A stretch of DNA of 64,000 bases. Source: Avibacterium volantium_A. GTDB taxonomy: Bacteria; Pseudomonadota; Gammaproteobacteria; Enterobacterales; Pasteurellaceae. The translations under genes and the position numbers were made by a program. The notes beneath the pieces were generated by a model. It did not search any database, was not told the DNA's origin, and saw only the letters and a program-made list of their open reading frames with translations. The stretch is from contig NZ_JBMMGT010000013.1 of NCBI RefSeq assembly GCF_049366555.1, positions 3,107 to 67,106 on the forward strand, read 5' to 3'. Positions 43,908 through 53,811 of the stretch are shown piece after piece. Numbering within the stretch: the stretch's first letter is position 1; each line of letters starts with the position of its first letter.

Positions 43908-45149
43908 TTAGTTTTCCGTCCAGCGTTTAAAAATAAGCGACGTATTCACTCCACCAAAAGCGAAGTTATTATTCATAACATAATCTGTGTGAATTTCTCT
44001 TGCGGCGTGGCGGATATAATCTAACTCACCACAACGTGGATCGATATTGTCTAGGTTGAGAGTTGGGGCAAACCAGCTATCCCGCATCATTTCAATGGAG
44101 AACCAAGATTCTAATGCACCGCACGCACCGAGTGTGTGTCCAAGATAGCTTTTTTGAGAACTAAGAGGTACGTTGCCAAATAAAGCGGCGGTGGCAAGGG
44201 TTTCTGCAATATCACCTTGTTCTGTGGCGGTGCCGTGTCCATTTACATAGCCAATTTGCTCAGGACGTAAGCCTGCGTCTTTTAAAGCCAATTCCATACA
44301 GCGTTGCATCGTTTCTTTTTGCGGACGCGTGATATGGCTACCATCGCTGTTCGCTCCATAGCCTACGACTTCTGCTAAGATTGTTGCATTACGCGCTTTG
44401 GCGTGTTCAAGTTCTTCTAAGACGAAGATCCCAGCCCCCTCACCGATCACCAAGCCATCACGATCCTGATCATAAGGGCGCGGTGTTTGCTGTGGTTGGT
44501 CATTGCGACGACTTGCGGCGTAAAGGGAATCAAACACATAAACTTGTGAAGGGCAGAATTCTTCACCGCCTCCAGCTAACATCATTGGGATCATTCCATA
44601 TTTGATCGCCTCATAGGCATAACCAATGCCTTGGCTGCCTGATGAGCAGGCGCTGGAGGTAGGAATAATGCGTCCGCTTAAGCCAAAGAAAATGCCGATA
44701 TTTGCCGCTGTGGTATGGGGCATCATTCGCACATAGGTATTAGCGCTGCTGGTGTTCGGATAGCCTGCCATCATTAAGCCAAGATCTTGAATATCTTTGG
44801 TACTACCTGATGATGAACCACTTGCTACCCCCATATTGCCATTGAGTACACAGGGATCTAGTTCGCCATTTTGCAATAACCCTGCATTTGTTAGCGCCAT
44901 TTCAGCAGCATCAACACAAAGCTGAGCCACTTTCCCCATACTGCGTAACTGCTTACGATTCCAATGGCTTGGCGGTGTGTAGTTGTTGATCGGTGCACCA
45001 AGACGAGATTCAATTTCTCCGTCTAACTTGCCCCAATCCATAGTTTGCACCGCATTTTTTTGTTTTGCGAAGGCTTGCTTAATGCTCGCCCAATCACGCC
45101 CAAATGCGGTAATACCGCCAACACCTGTTACCACAACTCGTTTCATCAT
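43908..45149 (-). CDS. Beta-ketoacyl-ACP synthase, ApeR-like (aryl polyene cluster)
   Basis: FabF-like condensing enzyme of 413 residues. Cys-His-His catalytic residues are visible: SSACSSGS (about residue 164), NGHGTATEQGD (about residue 300) and YLGHTLGACGA (about residue 334). It is the last gene of the operon. ATG 45149 follows AAGGA; the in-frame ATG 45173 lies inside the preceding reductase gene. In Xenorhabdus a second ketosynthase (ApeR) supports APE assembly, possibly for early condensation; equivalence is by similarity and position. Confidence 0.88.
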   Translation of the reverse strand: MMKRVVVTGVGGITAFGRDWASIKQAFAKQKNAVQTMDWGKLDGEIESRLGAPINNYTPPSHWNRKQLRSMGKVAQLCVDAAEMALTNAGLLQNGELDPCVLNGNMGVASGSSSGSTKDIQDLGLMMAGYPNTSSANTYVRMMPHTTAANIGIFFGLSGRIIPTSSACSSGSQGIGYAYEAIKYGMIPMMLAGGGEEFCPSQVYVFDSLYAASRRNDQPQQTPRPYDQDRDGLVIGEGAGIFVLEELEHAKARNATILAEVVGYGANSDGSHITRPQKETMQRCMELALKDAGLRPEQIGYVNGHGTATEQGDIAETLATAALFGNVPLSSQKSYLGHTLGACGALESWFSIEMMRDSWFAPTLNLDNIDPRCGELDYIRHAAREIHTDYVMNNNFAFGGVNTSLIFKRWTEN

Positions 45150-45156
45150 TTGTTCC

Positions 45157-45885
45157 TTAGCATAATCCGCCATTTACGGCGATCACTTGGCGAGTAATAT
45201 AGCCGGCTTTTTCATTCATTAAGAAATCTACTGCGTGTGCCACTTCTTCAGGTTCCCCCATTCTTGCCGCGGGAATAGCTTTGAGAATCTCTTCAACAGG
45301 CACATTTTCGTCTAAAATTTCTGTATTAATTAACCCCGGAGCAACACAATTTACCGTGATTTTGCGTTTTGCTAATTCCACAGCAAGGGCTTTTGCCGCG
45401 CCAATAATGCCCGCTTTTGAGGCGCTGTAATTCACTTGTCCACGATTTCCAATTAAGCCTGACACGGATGTGATACACACAATTCGCCCTGCTTTTCGGC
45501 GGCGGATCATCGGCATCATAATGGGGTGAAGAACATTGTAAAAGCCATCTAAATTGGTGCGTAACACAATATCCCAATCATTATCCGTTAAAGCGGGAAA
45601 CGCATTATCGCGGGTAAGCCCAGCGTTTAACACTACGCCATAATAAGCCCCGAACTGTTCCACATCAGCTAAGAGTTTTTGAGCGGTGTCATTACGATTA
45701 CTTACGTCAAATTGCAAAACACGCACTTGTCGTCCCATTGTGCGAATTTGTTCGGCAACCGTCTCGGCTTCTGCTACACGGCTACGGCAATGTAGCACAA
45801 TGTCAAAGCCTGACTGTGCCAACTGTAAGGCAATAGCTTTACCGATACCACGGCTAGATCCTGTAATTAATACACTATTTGTCAT
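45157..45885 (-). CDS. 3-oxoacyl-ACP reductase FabG-like, ApeQ-like
   Basis: Short-chain dehydrogenase of 242 residues. The NADPH motif TGSSRGIG (residues 8-15), NAG (about residue 89) and the catalytic Ser with YSASKAG (about residues 153-159) are present. It should reduce the beta-keto group after each condensation in polyene assembly. Its start overlaps the dehydratase stop (ATGA), so the two are translationally coupled. Confidence 0.9.
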   Translation of the reverse strand: MTNSVLITGSSRGIGKAIALQLAQSGFDIVLHCRSRVAEAETVAEQIRTMGRQVRVLQFDVSNRNDTAQKLLADVEQFGAYYGVVLNAGLTRDNAFPALTDNDWDIVLRTNLDGFYNVLHPIMMPMIRRRKAGRIVCITSVSGLIGNRGQVNYSASKAGIIGAAKALAVELAKRKITVNCVAPGLINTEILDENVPVEEILKAIPAARMGEPEEVAHAVDFLMNEKAGYITRQVIAVNGGLC

Positions 45886-46337
45886 TCTTTTTTCTCTTTT
45901 GGTGGACGCAATACATTGAGCGTCCCTTCAATAATCAGTTGATCGGTGTTTTTATCTCGAAGTTGGCAATCAAATACGCCAAAGCCAGTGTCATCTTCAA
46001 GAGAGCGCTGAATGCGAATTTCTAATGTGCTGCCAACAGGAATATCTTGCTGATAAATATGTAATTTTCTTGTACCAAGCCAATAACCTAGCCCAATAGG
46101 CTGACCTGCTCGAACACATTTACAACCCGCCCAAGCCGCAATGCCCTGAGCCATAATTTCAGCCCCTACAAAACTTGCTAGTTTGCCATTTTTTAGCAAA
46201 ATATGATCCGCACTTACCTGCGCTTGCGCAATGAGAAAATCTTCCCCAAATTCATCAATTTGCTGTAATAACACCATTTCACCACTATGTGGCAAAAGTG
46301 GTGCAATATGGGTAATCGGGCAGGTTAAATCAAACAT
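45882..46337 (-). CDS. Hotdog-fold 3-hydroxyacyl-ACP dehydratase, ApeP-like
   Basis: A 151-residue single-hotdog protein: CPITHIAPLLPHSGEMVLLQ near the start and GAEIMAQGIAAWAGCK (about residues 59-74). ApeP-type proteins work with ApeI in APE dehydration. Here the ApeI-like partner is fused to a ligase at 56424-58085. ATG 46337 has GGGAG at 6 nt and overlaps the ketosynthase stop. Confidence 0.85.
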   Translation of the reverse strand: MFDLTCPITHIAPLLPHSGEMVLLQQIDEFGEDFLIAQAQVSADHILLKNGKLASFVGAEIMAQGIAAWAGCKCVRAGQPIGLGYWLGTRKLHIYQQDIPVGSTLEIRIQRSLEDDTGFGVFDCQLRDKNTDQLIIEGTLNVLRPPKEKKE

Positions 46338-47550
46338 CACTTTCTCCCAAAATGATCACCGTATTATTGCCGCCAAAAGCAAAGGAGCTGCTTGCACCAA
46401 TGCGTTTTCTGTGCGTCCAGCGGCTGTTATCATCTGTAATCGCAACTTTTGGTAAGGCAGGATCTGGCTCGCCGTCCCATAATTGTGGAGGCAATTTCCC
46501 CTCGGGATTGAAATCAGAATGAATCATTCCCCACAAAATTGCCGCTTCTACAGCACCGGCAGCGCCTAATGTATGCCCTGTGTAGGGTTTTGTTGTGGTG
46601 CAAGGGGTATTTTCACCAAACACATTATGCACCGCTAAAATTTCCATTTGATCGTTATGGAGCGTGCCTGTGCCGTGCAAATTGATCCAACCGATTTCAT
46701 CTGCCGCAAGCTGGCTATTTGCTAAAGCGGCTCGAAATGCCGCAATCGCTCCTTCGCCCTCGGGGTGTGGGGAAGACATATGATACGCATCACTGCTCGC
46801 GCCATAGCCTAATAATTCCACCGATTGTCCTAAAGATTGTTTGGACAGTACAAACATTGCTGCACCCTCGCCAATATTAATCCCTTTACGATTTGCAGAA
46901 AGCGGATTCGTTTGGCGATCAGATAACACAGACAAGGATTGAAAGCCCTTAATGGTTAAAGGCGATAAGGTATCCACACCGCCACAAATCACCGCATCAC
47001 ATAGATTATTTTTCAATAATCGTGCCGCACTCATTAAGGCTCTTGCGCCAGACGTGCAAGCGGTGGAAATGCCATAACATAAGCCATTCAAACCATATTG
47101 CCACGCAACAAAATCTGCGGGTGCTGAAAAATATTGTTGTTGCTGTTTAAAAGGAACTTTCGACCAATCTTGATGTTCCGCCGCTTGCTTAAACACCTCA
47201 ATATTTTCATCTACGCCTGTGGTAGATGTCCCCACCACCACGGCAATGCGATGTTTGCCGAACGTCTGAATGGCTTGCTCAATCTGCGTTTCTAGCTGGG
47301 CTAAACAATGCCACAAAAGCTGATTATTACGGCTACGATGTTCGGCGGGAACAGTATCTTGAAAAGGGCGAAGTGGCACATTCACCGCACCATACATTCG
47401 TGCATTGTCTGACAGCCCATTTTCACTAAATGGCGTATCACACAAACTTAACGTAGAAGGTGCGCCTGATAATAAGGTTGAAATATGGGCTACCAGCCCC
47501 TCGCCTAAACTACTTACCACCGCAGGTTGCGATAAATACAATTTACTCAC
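46330..47550 (-). CDS. Beta-ketoacyl-ACP synthase, ApeO-like
   Basis: A 406-residue condensing enzyme with a complete triad: STACTSGA (about residue 167), LHGTGTLHNDQ (about residue 298) and YTGHTLGAAGA (about residue 333). It starts at GTG 47550 with AAGGA upstream. Being active, it would be the ApeO-type catalytic partner of the Cys-less protein at 59374-60126, which resembles the ApeC chain-length factor. This pairing is inferred from the Xenorhabdus ApeO:ApeC heterodimer. Confidence 0.88.
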   Translation of the reverse strand: MSKLYLSQPAVVSSLGEGLVAHISTLLSGAPSTLSLCDTPFSENGLSDNARMYGAVNVPLRPFQDTVPAEHRSRNNQLLWHCLAQLETQIEQAIQTFGKHRIAVVVGTSTTGVDENIEVFKQAAEHQDWSKVPFKQQQQYFSAPADFVAWQYGLNGLCYGISTACTSGARALMSAARLLKNNLCDAVICGGVDTLSPLTIKGFQSLSVLSDRQTNPLSANRKGINIGEGAAMFVLSKQSLGQSVELLGYGASSDAYHMSSPHPEGEGAIAAFRAALANSQLAADEIGWINLHGTGTLHNDQMEILAVHNVFGENTPCTTTKPYTGHTLGAAGAVEAAILWGMIHSDFNPEGKLPPQLWDGEPDPALPKVAITDDNSRWTHRKRIGASSSFAFGGNNTVIILGESDV

Positions 47551-47558
47551 ATTATTCC

Positions 47559-48065
47559 TTAATTTAGTAACGTTACACGCCAGTGGCTGTGGTCGGTTAA
47601 ATCAATTTTCCACGCAGGGGATTGCCCTTCAATCGACCACACTGGTTTGTGATTAATAAAATAAACTCGTTGTTTACCTTGCATTTCCACTGCGCTAAAT
47701 GGAAAAAGCGAAGCGTCTGGGTATAACGCCGTTGCGATCGCAGAAAATAACCACTTCGCTTGTGGATTTGGCATTACAAAACCATCATTTTGCCAACCTT
47801 GCGGCGTTAAAATCGCTCGTGCTAAGGGCGCACCAAGGGGATCGGTTTGCACCCAACGCCATTGCTTAGGCTGATATTGTAAGGCAAGTAAACTTTGTTG
47901 CTGTGAGAGATGTTGCTCATCTTGCCGTTCAATTTTAAATAATTGGCTCGCTGGCGTATTCGCTGGAAAATCTTGCGGTTGCGGCAAATTCTGACAGCCC
48001 ATCAAACCACATAGCACAACAGTAATAACCCCAGCTCGCCATTGATTCATTCTTTTTATCATCAT
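47559..48065 (-). CDS. DUF3261 lipoprotein of the aryl polyene cluster
   Basis: A 168-residue protein with a lipoprotein signal (ITVVLCGLMGC, Cys at about residue 24). The rest reads as a beta-rich domain (DEQHLSQQQSLLALQYQPKQ; FINHKPVWSIEGQSPAWKID). DUF3261 proteins occur in APE clusters and may receive the product at the outer membrane with the LolA-like protein. The start could also be ATG two or six residues in. Confidence 0.82.
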   Translation of the reverse strand: MMIKRMNQWRAGVITVVLCGLMGCQNLPQPQDFPANTPASQLFKIERQDEQHLSQQQSLLALQYQPKQWRWVQTDPLGAPLARAILTPQGWQNDGFVMPNPQAKWLFSAIATALYPDASLFPFSAVEMQGKQRVYFINHKPVWSIEGQSPAWKIDLTDHSHWRVTLLN

Positions 48066-48224
48066 ATTAAGTGCGGTTGTTTTTTTTTATTTTTTCGATT
48101 GTAGCATATTTCTTTTTATTTCAATTCACAGAAAAACGAGAACCTTATGCTATGTACTAACGAATTTGGAAAAACACGCAAAAATCCCACCGCACTTTAA
48201 TTTTCTATCTATTTTTATTTCTCA

Positions 48225-49460
48225 TTACTCTTGGCTTGCCGCACCACAAATCTCAGCTAACGCAGCAAGGCGCTGTTTTGATTTCGCCACAAATGGATTG
48301 GCACTATCCCACGCATAGCCAGCTAAGATAGAAGAAATCATACGGCGAATTTCAGGCTGTGGATCTTTGGCATACACCACATCTTGGAACGAACCATCAT
48401 ACCAGCCATTCACATAAGTGCGGAAGGTATCAACGCCAAGCATTAATGGCTCGGCAAATTCTTTTTGCCAATCAACGCTCTCGCCTTTTAATTGACGTAC
48501 AATTAACGGTGCTGCAAGATGCGCGGAATGCAACGCAATGGTTACCCCTGATGAAAATACGGGATCTAAAAACTCCGCCGCATTACCCAATAAAGCAAAG
48601 CCTTTGCCGTGCAAGGTTTTTACATTCGCAGAATAGCCCTGAATATGGCGATAAGGGAAGTCGTTTTCCCACACTGCATTTTTTAATATCCGTTTTAGCA
48701 TAGGGCATTCTAACGCAAACTTTTTCAACACCTGTTCATCATCACCATCAAGGGTTTCTGGCAAGCCTACCACGCCAATTGAGCAACGATTATCGGCAAA
48801 CGGAATTAACCATAACCACACATCACGATGCACTGGGTGAGTGGTAATAAGAATTTTGTTTCGATCAAACTCAGGATCATCAATATTGTCATCAATATGG
48901 GTGAAACGAGCCACACGAGCAGGCAAGTGCGAAGGTAACTCTAAATCTAATAAGCGTGGTAATACGCGCCCGTAACCACTTGCATCAAGAACAAATTTCG
49001 CGTGCAAATTGTAGCTTTCACCTTTATCGTTACGCACCTGCAATTGCACACCATTGTCTTGAGGTTCAAAAGCTAACACTTCATTGCCAAAACGCACATC
49101 AACGCCACGCTTTGCCACTTCATCAATTAAAATTTTATCGAAAATTCCCCGTCTAACTTGAAAGGTTGTGCCAGCACCAGTGGTAAATTTGTCGGTAAAA
49201 TCAAAATAAGTATAGCGATTGCCCCAAGTGAACGCTGCGCCATTTTTAAATTGGAAACTCGGTTCGCGGTTTACTGCGTCCACCAATTCTGCTTCACGCA
49301 AAATTTCCATACAATAAGGCAGTAGGCTCTCACCAATCACAAAGCGTGGGAAATATTGTTTCTCTAACACGCATACAGACAACCCTTGCTTTGCTAACAA
49401 TGCCGCAGCCACTGAACCTGAAGGTCCTGCACCAATAATTGCAACATCATATTGACTCAT
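48225..49460 (-). CDS. FAD-dependent oxidoreductase, halogenase-like
   Basis: A 411-residue flavoprotein with an N-terminal GxGxxG dinucleotide fold (AIIGAGPSGSVAAALLAKQG), PRFVIGESLLPY (about residues 39-50) and, at about residue 217, WLWLIP, which fits the WxWxIP motif of flavin-dependent halogenases. A second FAD-binding stretch (ALLGNAAEFLDPVFSSGVTI) is near residue 288. It could halogenate or hydroxylate the aryl head group; sequence alone cannot choose. About 160 bp with an uptake signal separates it from the DUF3261 gene. Confidence 0.85.
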   Translation of the reverse strand: MSQYDVAIIGAGPSGSVAAALLAKQGLSVCVLEKQYFPRFVIGESLLPYCMEILREAELVDAVNREPSFQFKNGAAFTWGNRYTYFDFTDKFTTGAGTTFQVRRGIFDKILIDEVAKRGVDVRFGNEVLAFEPQDNGVQLQVRNDKGESYNLHAKFVLDASGYGRVLPRLLDLELPSHLPARVARFTHIDDNIDDPEFDRNKILITTHPVHRDVWLWLIPFADNRCSIGVVGLPETLDGDDEQVLKKFALECPMLKRILKNAVWENDFPYRHIQGYSANVKTLHGKGFALLGNAAEFLDPVFSSGVTIALHSAHLAAPLIVRQLKGESVDWQKEFAEPLMLGVDTFRTYVNGWYDGSFQDVVYAKDPQPEIRRMISSILAGYAWDSANPFVAKSKQRLAALAEICGAASQE

Positions 49461-49486
49461 TTTTTTCTCCCTAAAAAGTTTAGTTA

Positions 49487-51817
49487 TTATTTACGATACA
49501 TTATAAACGCAATCCCCACTGCACAGATCACGCCGATACTCACGCTTAGTCCAAACAACGCCACCGCTGGCGTGCTGCTTAACGTGAGCAAACCGAAAGA
49601 AATCAGCGTGGTACTGGCCGCGAGTAAAATGGCGAATTGTTTATGCGCAGTCAATGCCGACACACTTTGCAAACACGCCACATAATCCACTGCAATGGCG
49701 GAAACTAATAACATTCCAAACATCGCAAACAAACTGATTGGCAAGCCAAGCCAGCCGAAAATCCCCAAGGTGGCAAGCACCGCACAAACTGGCACAAATA
49801 ACATTTTGCCACTGGTTTTCGCCCCGAAATAACGCCATAACAACAATCCCGCCAACGCGAAAGAAAGCAGTTTCAACCACGCGGCTTGATTACGGGTTTG
49901 TTGGAAAGATTCGTTTAAGTGGCTACGCTTGTCTTGCCAGAAAATATCTTGATCATTCGCAAGTTGCGATAAGGCTTGGTGAACTCCACCATTAACTGGA
50001 ACAATCGCTGCGCATTGTCCGTTTATTTGCCCTAAATATAAACTTTGCCACCCTTGCCCTAAGGGACTTTTTAGCGCGGCTTGTAAAGATACCGTTGGTT
50101 GAGTTATCAGCGCGTTAAGCTGTTGTTGCACAATTTCAGCAGTAATACCCATTGCGGTGAGCGGTGCGAAATCCTGTTCAGATAAATTCTGTAATTGTTG
50201 GGCAAAATTATGCTGCTGCTTTTCGCTCATTAACCATTGGCTCAAAGATTGATAACTTTCTAGCTGCTGTTGCTGCTTGGCTTGCTTTAATCGAATATCA
50301 AGTGCGGTCAATTTTTCGAGTAATTTTTCATCATTTTCTGCTCGCACTAAAAAATATTGCCCGCTTAACTGCATTCCGGTTAATTCACCAATTTTCTGCG
50401 CTTGGCTGACTAAGTTGGGCGACAATGCCACCCATTGGCGAATATCATCTTGCCATTTAGATTGCGTAATTCCGCTTACCACAAAAAGACTGAGCATAGC
50501 GAGTAAGGCTTTTCGGTAAACCAAAAACTTTTGCAAAAAGCACCGCACTTTGTAAAAGGCATATAACAAATTTGTTGGGCGTTTAGTTTGATAATGGCGG
50601 AAAAAATAAGGCAATAAAAGTTGCGTACACAACACCGCTGCCAATAGTGCCGCCGCTGAAAATAGCGCGGTTTGCTGTAACACGGGCAAGGTGGTGAAAC
50701 CCAGCAAACCGTAGCCAAGCAAGGTGACCAATAAACTCACGCTAAAGGTTAGGCGTAATTTCTGCATTGCAGGCTGCGGTCGCCAGTGGCGAGAAAGCAA
50801 TGAGCCAGATAACCAATGTAGCGGAAAGTCAATCAACACACCGATTAAGCTCGTACCGATGACCAGGGTTAAAATATGCACTTGTCCAAACCAAGCAAGG
50901 GTTGCCACTAAGCCGACCAACACGCCAGCTGCAATGGGGAAAAATAGCCATAACACGCGTAACGAGCGAAATACCACCAGCAATAAGATTAAAGTCAGCC
51001 CAATGCCAAAACCGCTCATTAATTGGCTTTCTCGTTCCGCCCCTTGTTTGGCTTGCAGCGCAAATAAACTTGCGCCAGTGATCGCCATTTCCGCCCCCTG
51101 TTCTTGCACAAGGTGCTGATTTTGCGCAATCAGTTGCTGCAATGCCAAAGGTGGAGTAAGCCAGTTTTGTGGGGCTAATTCGCCTTGCAATAATACCCAA
51201 GTTTTTCCTTGCTCATTGACTGTTAATGCGCCACTTTCTGCCTGCCATTGCACATTGCTTTGTGACTGTGCTTGCGCGAGTGTAAATCGTCCGAAGCCAA
51301 GCCAATCTTGATCTAAGGGCAATAAACTTTGTGCCGCGAAAGGGTTACTAATTTGTTGTGCATATTGCTGAAAATATTGATGGGGCTGTTGAATTAATTG
51401 TGTACGAATATCCACAGGCAAGGTGGCGAAAGCAAGGGCTTTTACGCCTTCACGAAGCTGATTAAGATCGGGTTGAAATTCACTCGCCACTTGGCTGAAC
51501 AATCCGCTCTCACGCCAGCGCTGTGCGATTTGTTGCGAAAGTTGCAATGCTTGGTGAGCTTGCGGTGCGCCGACAAGGGCAATAATTTTGCGGTTAAGTT
51601 GTTGTTCCTGTTGTTTATCCACTTGCTGCTGCACCGCTTGCCATTGTTGATCCTTAGGAAGCAGCGCTTGTAAATCTGTTTGTAGCCAATTCCCACGCCA
51701 AATAAACACCGCCAGCACAACCACACAAAACACCAAGCTCATTACATAGGCAAGACGAACTAATGTAGAAAAAAGTGCGGTGGAAAATTTTGCTGTTTTT
51801 ATTGGCAAGTGCGACAT
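49487..51817 (-). CDS. MMPL/RND-family exporter of the aryl polyene cluster
   Basis: A 776-residue inner-membrane transporter with about twelve hydrophobic segments in two halves (first membrane span near residues 17-40; blocks near 260-420 and 630-776) and large periplasmic loops. The family in APE clusters is thought to move the lipid-linked product across the inner membrane. ATG 51817 follows GAGAG; a GTG four codons upstream is also possible. It lies between a LolA-like carrier and the flavoprotein. Confidence 0.9.
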   Translation of the reverse strand: MSHLPIKTAKFSTALFSTLVRLAYVMSLVFCVVVLAVFIWRGNWLQTDLQALLPKDQQWQAVQQQVDKQQEQQLNRKIIALVGAPQAHQALQLSQQIAQRWRESGLFSQVASEFQPDLNQLREGVKALAFATLPVDIRTQLIQQPHQYFQQYAQQISNPFAAQSLLPLDQDWLGFGRFTLAQAQSQSNVQWQAESGALTVNEQGKTWVLLQGELAPQNWLTPPLALQQLIAQNQHLVQEQGAEMAITGASLFALQAKQGAERESQLMSGFGIGLTLILLLVVFRSLRVLWLFFPIAAGVLVGLVATLAWFGQVHILTLVIGTSLIGVLIDFPLHWLSGSLLSRHWRPQPAMQKLRLTFSVSLLVTLLGYGLLGFTTLPVLQQTALFSAAALLAAVLCTQLLLPYFFRHYQTKRPTNLLYAFYKVRCFLQKFLVYRKALLAMLSLFVVSGITQSKWQDDIRQWVALSPNLVSQAQKIGELTGMQLSGQYFLVRAENDEKLLEKLTALDIRLKQAKQQQQLESYQSLSQWLMSEKQQHNFAQQLQNLSEQDFAPLTAMGITAEIVQQQLNALITQPTVSLQAALKSPLGQGWQSLYLGQINGQCAAIVPVNGGVHQALSQLANDQDIFWQDKRSHLNESFQQTRNQAAWLKLLSFALAGLLLWRYFGAKTSGKMLFVPVCAVLATLGIFGWLGLPISLFAMFGMLLVSAIAVDYVACLQSVSALTAHKQFAILLAASTTLISFGLLTLSSTPAVALFGLSVSIGVICAVGIAFIMYRK

Positions 51818-51832
51818 TTTGGCTCTCACTTT

Positions 51833-52417
51833 TTATTCTAGTGCTTGCTTCACCGCAGGTGGTAAGGGTTGATTAAGCTGAATGTGCTGAAAGTGAATTT
51901 GGGTGCTATCACCTTGCACTTCATTCAATTGCATTGCGGTAACGCTTTGATTTCCCTGCACAATAATTGACGTAAAGATCTGTTTGATTAAGAGTGAACT
52001 AGGCGTAAGGTGCAATGTCCATTGTTTTGCATCGCCACTTAATGCCACGTCAAAATGGCTTTTTAGTCCTGACAAATCGCCCGACAACAACCCTAAAAAT
52101 AAGCGAATTTGTTGCGATTGCGCCATATTTCCGTTGGAAATCCAGTGTTGCCCATTCCATTGCTCAATGCCTTGTGGCGTGATGCGTAATTCCGTGTTAA
52201 ACGGCTGTTGCATTTTCCACAGCAATCCCTTTTCTGTCACCAAGGCAAATTGCCCACTGCTTTCAATCGGTTGGGGTAATGCTTTGAGAAAGCGTTGTTG
52301 CACAAAATCCCCTTGTACATTATGGCTTTGTTGAAGTTGCTTGATCAGATCTTGCTCAGAGAACGCCCAAAGGGGCAAGCTGATTACCCATAACAATAAC
52401 ACCAAATATTTTTTCAT
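51833..52417 (-). CDS. LolA-like outer-membrane lipoprotein carrier protein
   Basis: A 194-residue periplasmic protein with a cleavable signal (YLVLLLWVISLPLWAFSE) and LolA-like beta sequence (NVQGDFVQQRFLKALPQPIE; GLLWKMQQPFNTELRITPQG). This second, cluster-specific LolA would carry the product from the MMPL exporter to the outer membrane (inference). Confidence 0.87.
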   Translation of the reverse strand: MKKYLVLLLWVISLPLWAFSEQDLIKQLQQSHNVQGDFVQQRFLKALPQPIESSGQFALVTEKGLLWKMQQPFNTELRITPQGIEQWNGQHWISNGNMAQSQQIRLFLGLLSGDLSGLKSHFDVALSGDAKQWTLHLTPSSLLIKQIFTSIIVQGNQSVTAMQLNEVQGDSTQIHFQHIQLNQPLPPAVKQALE

Positions 52418-52435
52418 TTCTGTTTTTCCTGTACC

Positions 52436-52882
52436 TTAGGCTAACGGTTGAAAGCCTTTGTAGGCTTCAAAGGCTTTACGCCAATTTTCCGTTGCCTCTA
52501 ATTGCATTTCGCCTGTTTGGGCGTCCACCACCACTTGTGTGGTGCTGGCAACGGTGAGTTTTTTGCCTGTTGCTAAATCAGTAATCACATAATCAATACG
52601 CAGGCAGGTATCATATTCCACTACGGAAAGGGTTACGCGGATTTTTTGACGAAAAAGCGCAGGGCGAACGTATTTCACATTCAGTTGCACAATAGGCCAA
52701 CCATAACCGTCGGCACGAATATCATCATAAGTGTAGCCAATGTCTTCTAGCAACGCACAACGTGCCATCTCAAAATATTTAATATAATGCCCGTGCCACA
52801 TAATATGCGCAGAATCCACATCAAAAAAGGGAATTTCATAATCAGATTGATGTTGGCAATAAACGTGTTTTTTCGCTTTCAT
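52436..52882 (-). CDS. Acyl-CoA/ACP thioesterase, 4-hydroxybenzoyl-CoA thioesterase fold
   Basis: A 148-residue hotdog protein with the active-site pattern PFFDVDSAHIMWHGHYIKYF (Asp near residue 21). It could release stalled or finished acyl chains from ACP. It overlaps the stop of the upstream acyltransferase gene by 4 bp. Confidence 0.87.
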   Translation of the reverse strand: MKAKKHVYCQHQSDYEIPFFDVDSAHIMWHGHYIKYFEMARCALLEDIGYTYDDIRADGYGWPIVQLNVKYVRPALFRQKIRVTLSVVEYDTCLRIDYVITDLATGKKLTVASTTQVVVDAQTGEMQLEATENWRKAFEAYKGFQPLA

Positions 52883-53811
52883 TCTTTGTTATCGTTCCAA
52901 AAATCGTAAAAATTAAACCATTGTAATGGCTGCTCACGGCAGGCTTGCGCCAATACATCAGCATATTGCTGCATTGCCTGTTGAATATGTTGTTGACGCA
53001 CTTCACCACGTCCTGAAATGGCAGGGCTGAAACGGCGCAATTTTAATTGATAGCGTCCTTGCAATTTCACACAAAACACCGTATTAAGCGGTGCTTTAAG
53101 CAATGCCGAAAGCAACCAAGCGCCTTGTGGAAAATCTGCTGGCTTGCCAAGAAAATTAACTTTTTGTGTTTTATCGCCACGCACAGGAATGCGATCTGCG
53201 GCAATGGCAATCCATTCACCACGTTCTATACGTTGGTGTAATTCAAACATCTTTTGTGCATCTAAATCCGTTACCTGAATGACAGGAAGCGATTTTGCCC
53301 CCGCTTTTTCTAAGGCTTCATTGAAGGCCTCTGCGTGGTGGCTATGTACTAACACGTTCAGCACAAAATTAGGATGATGTCCGCTATCAACTAACGCGCG
53401 ACAAATTTCAATGTTGCCAAAATGGGAGCATAATAAAATTTGTCCACGGCTTTGATGATCAATGTCGTGATAAAGATTATCCGCATCATCAATATGCAAA
53501 TCGTGATAGTTAATTTTATTTTGCCACACCGCAAAGCGATCCGTGATTGCTTCGCCAAAAGTCAAAAATTGACGAAAAACCGCCCAAGTTGGTAATTTCA
53601 CTTCTGGAAAGGTTTGACACAAACGTTGCTGATATTCAGCAATATATTGACGCGCTTTCTTTGAAGTGGCAAAAAAATAGCTCACTACCACGAAGGTCGC
53701 AAAGCGGATCGCCCACAAAGGCAGATATGCCACAATCAATCGAGTGAGATTGAGAAAGAATCGAGTACCGCGTTCTTGTTGCTTTGCCCAATGTTTTTCT
53801 TGTTGGCTCAT
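52879..53811 (-). CDS. Lipid A biosynthesis-like (LpxL/HtrB-type) acyltransferase
   Basis: A 310-residue protein starting MSQQEKHWAKQQERGTRFFL, with a membrane segment at residues about 25-50, the LPLAT catalytic region CSHFGNIEICRAL (about residue 132) and IAADRIPVRGDKTQKVNFLG (about residue 205). It may attach the polyene acyl chain to a lipid or sugar acceptor. ATG 53811 overlaps the glycosyltransferase stop (ATGA); starts further upstream would lie inside that gene. Confidence 0.88.
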   Translation of the reverse strand: MSQQEKHWAKQQERGTRFFLNLTRLIVAYLPLWAIRFATFVVVSYFFATSKKARQYIAEYQQRLCQTFPEVKLPTWAVFRQFLTFGEAITDRFAVWQNKINYHDLHIDDADNLYHDIDHQSRGQILLCSHFGNIEICRALVDSGHHPNFVLNVLVHSHHAEAFNEALEKAGAKSLPVIQVTDLDAQKMFELHQRIERGEWIAIAADRIPVRGDKTQKVNFLGKPADFPQGAWLLSALLKAPLNTVFCVKLQGRYQLKLRRFSPAISGRGEVRQQHIQQAMQQYADVLAQACREQPLQWFNFYDFWNDNKE

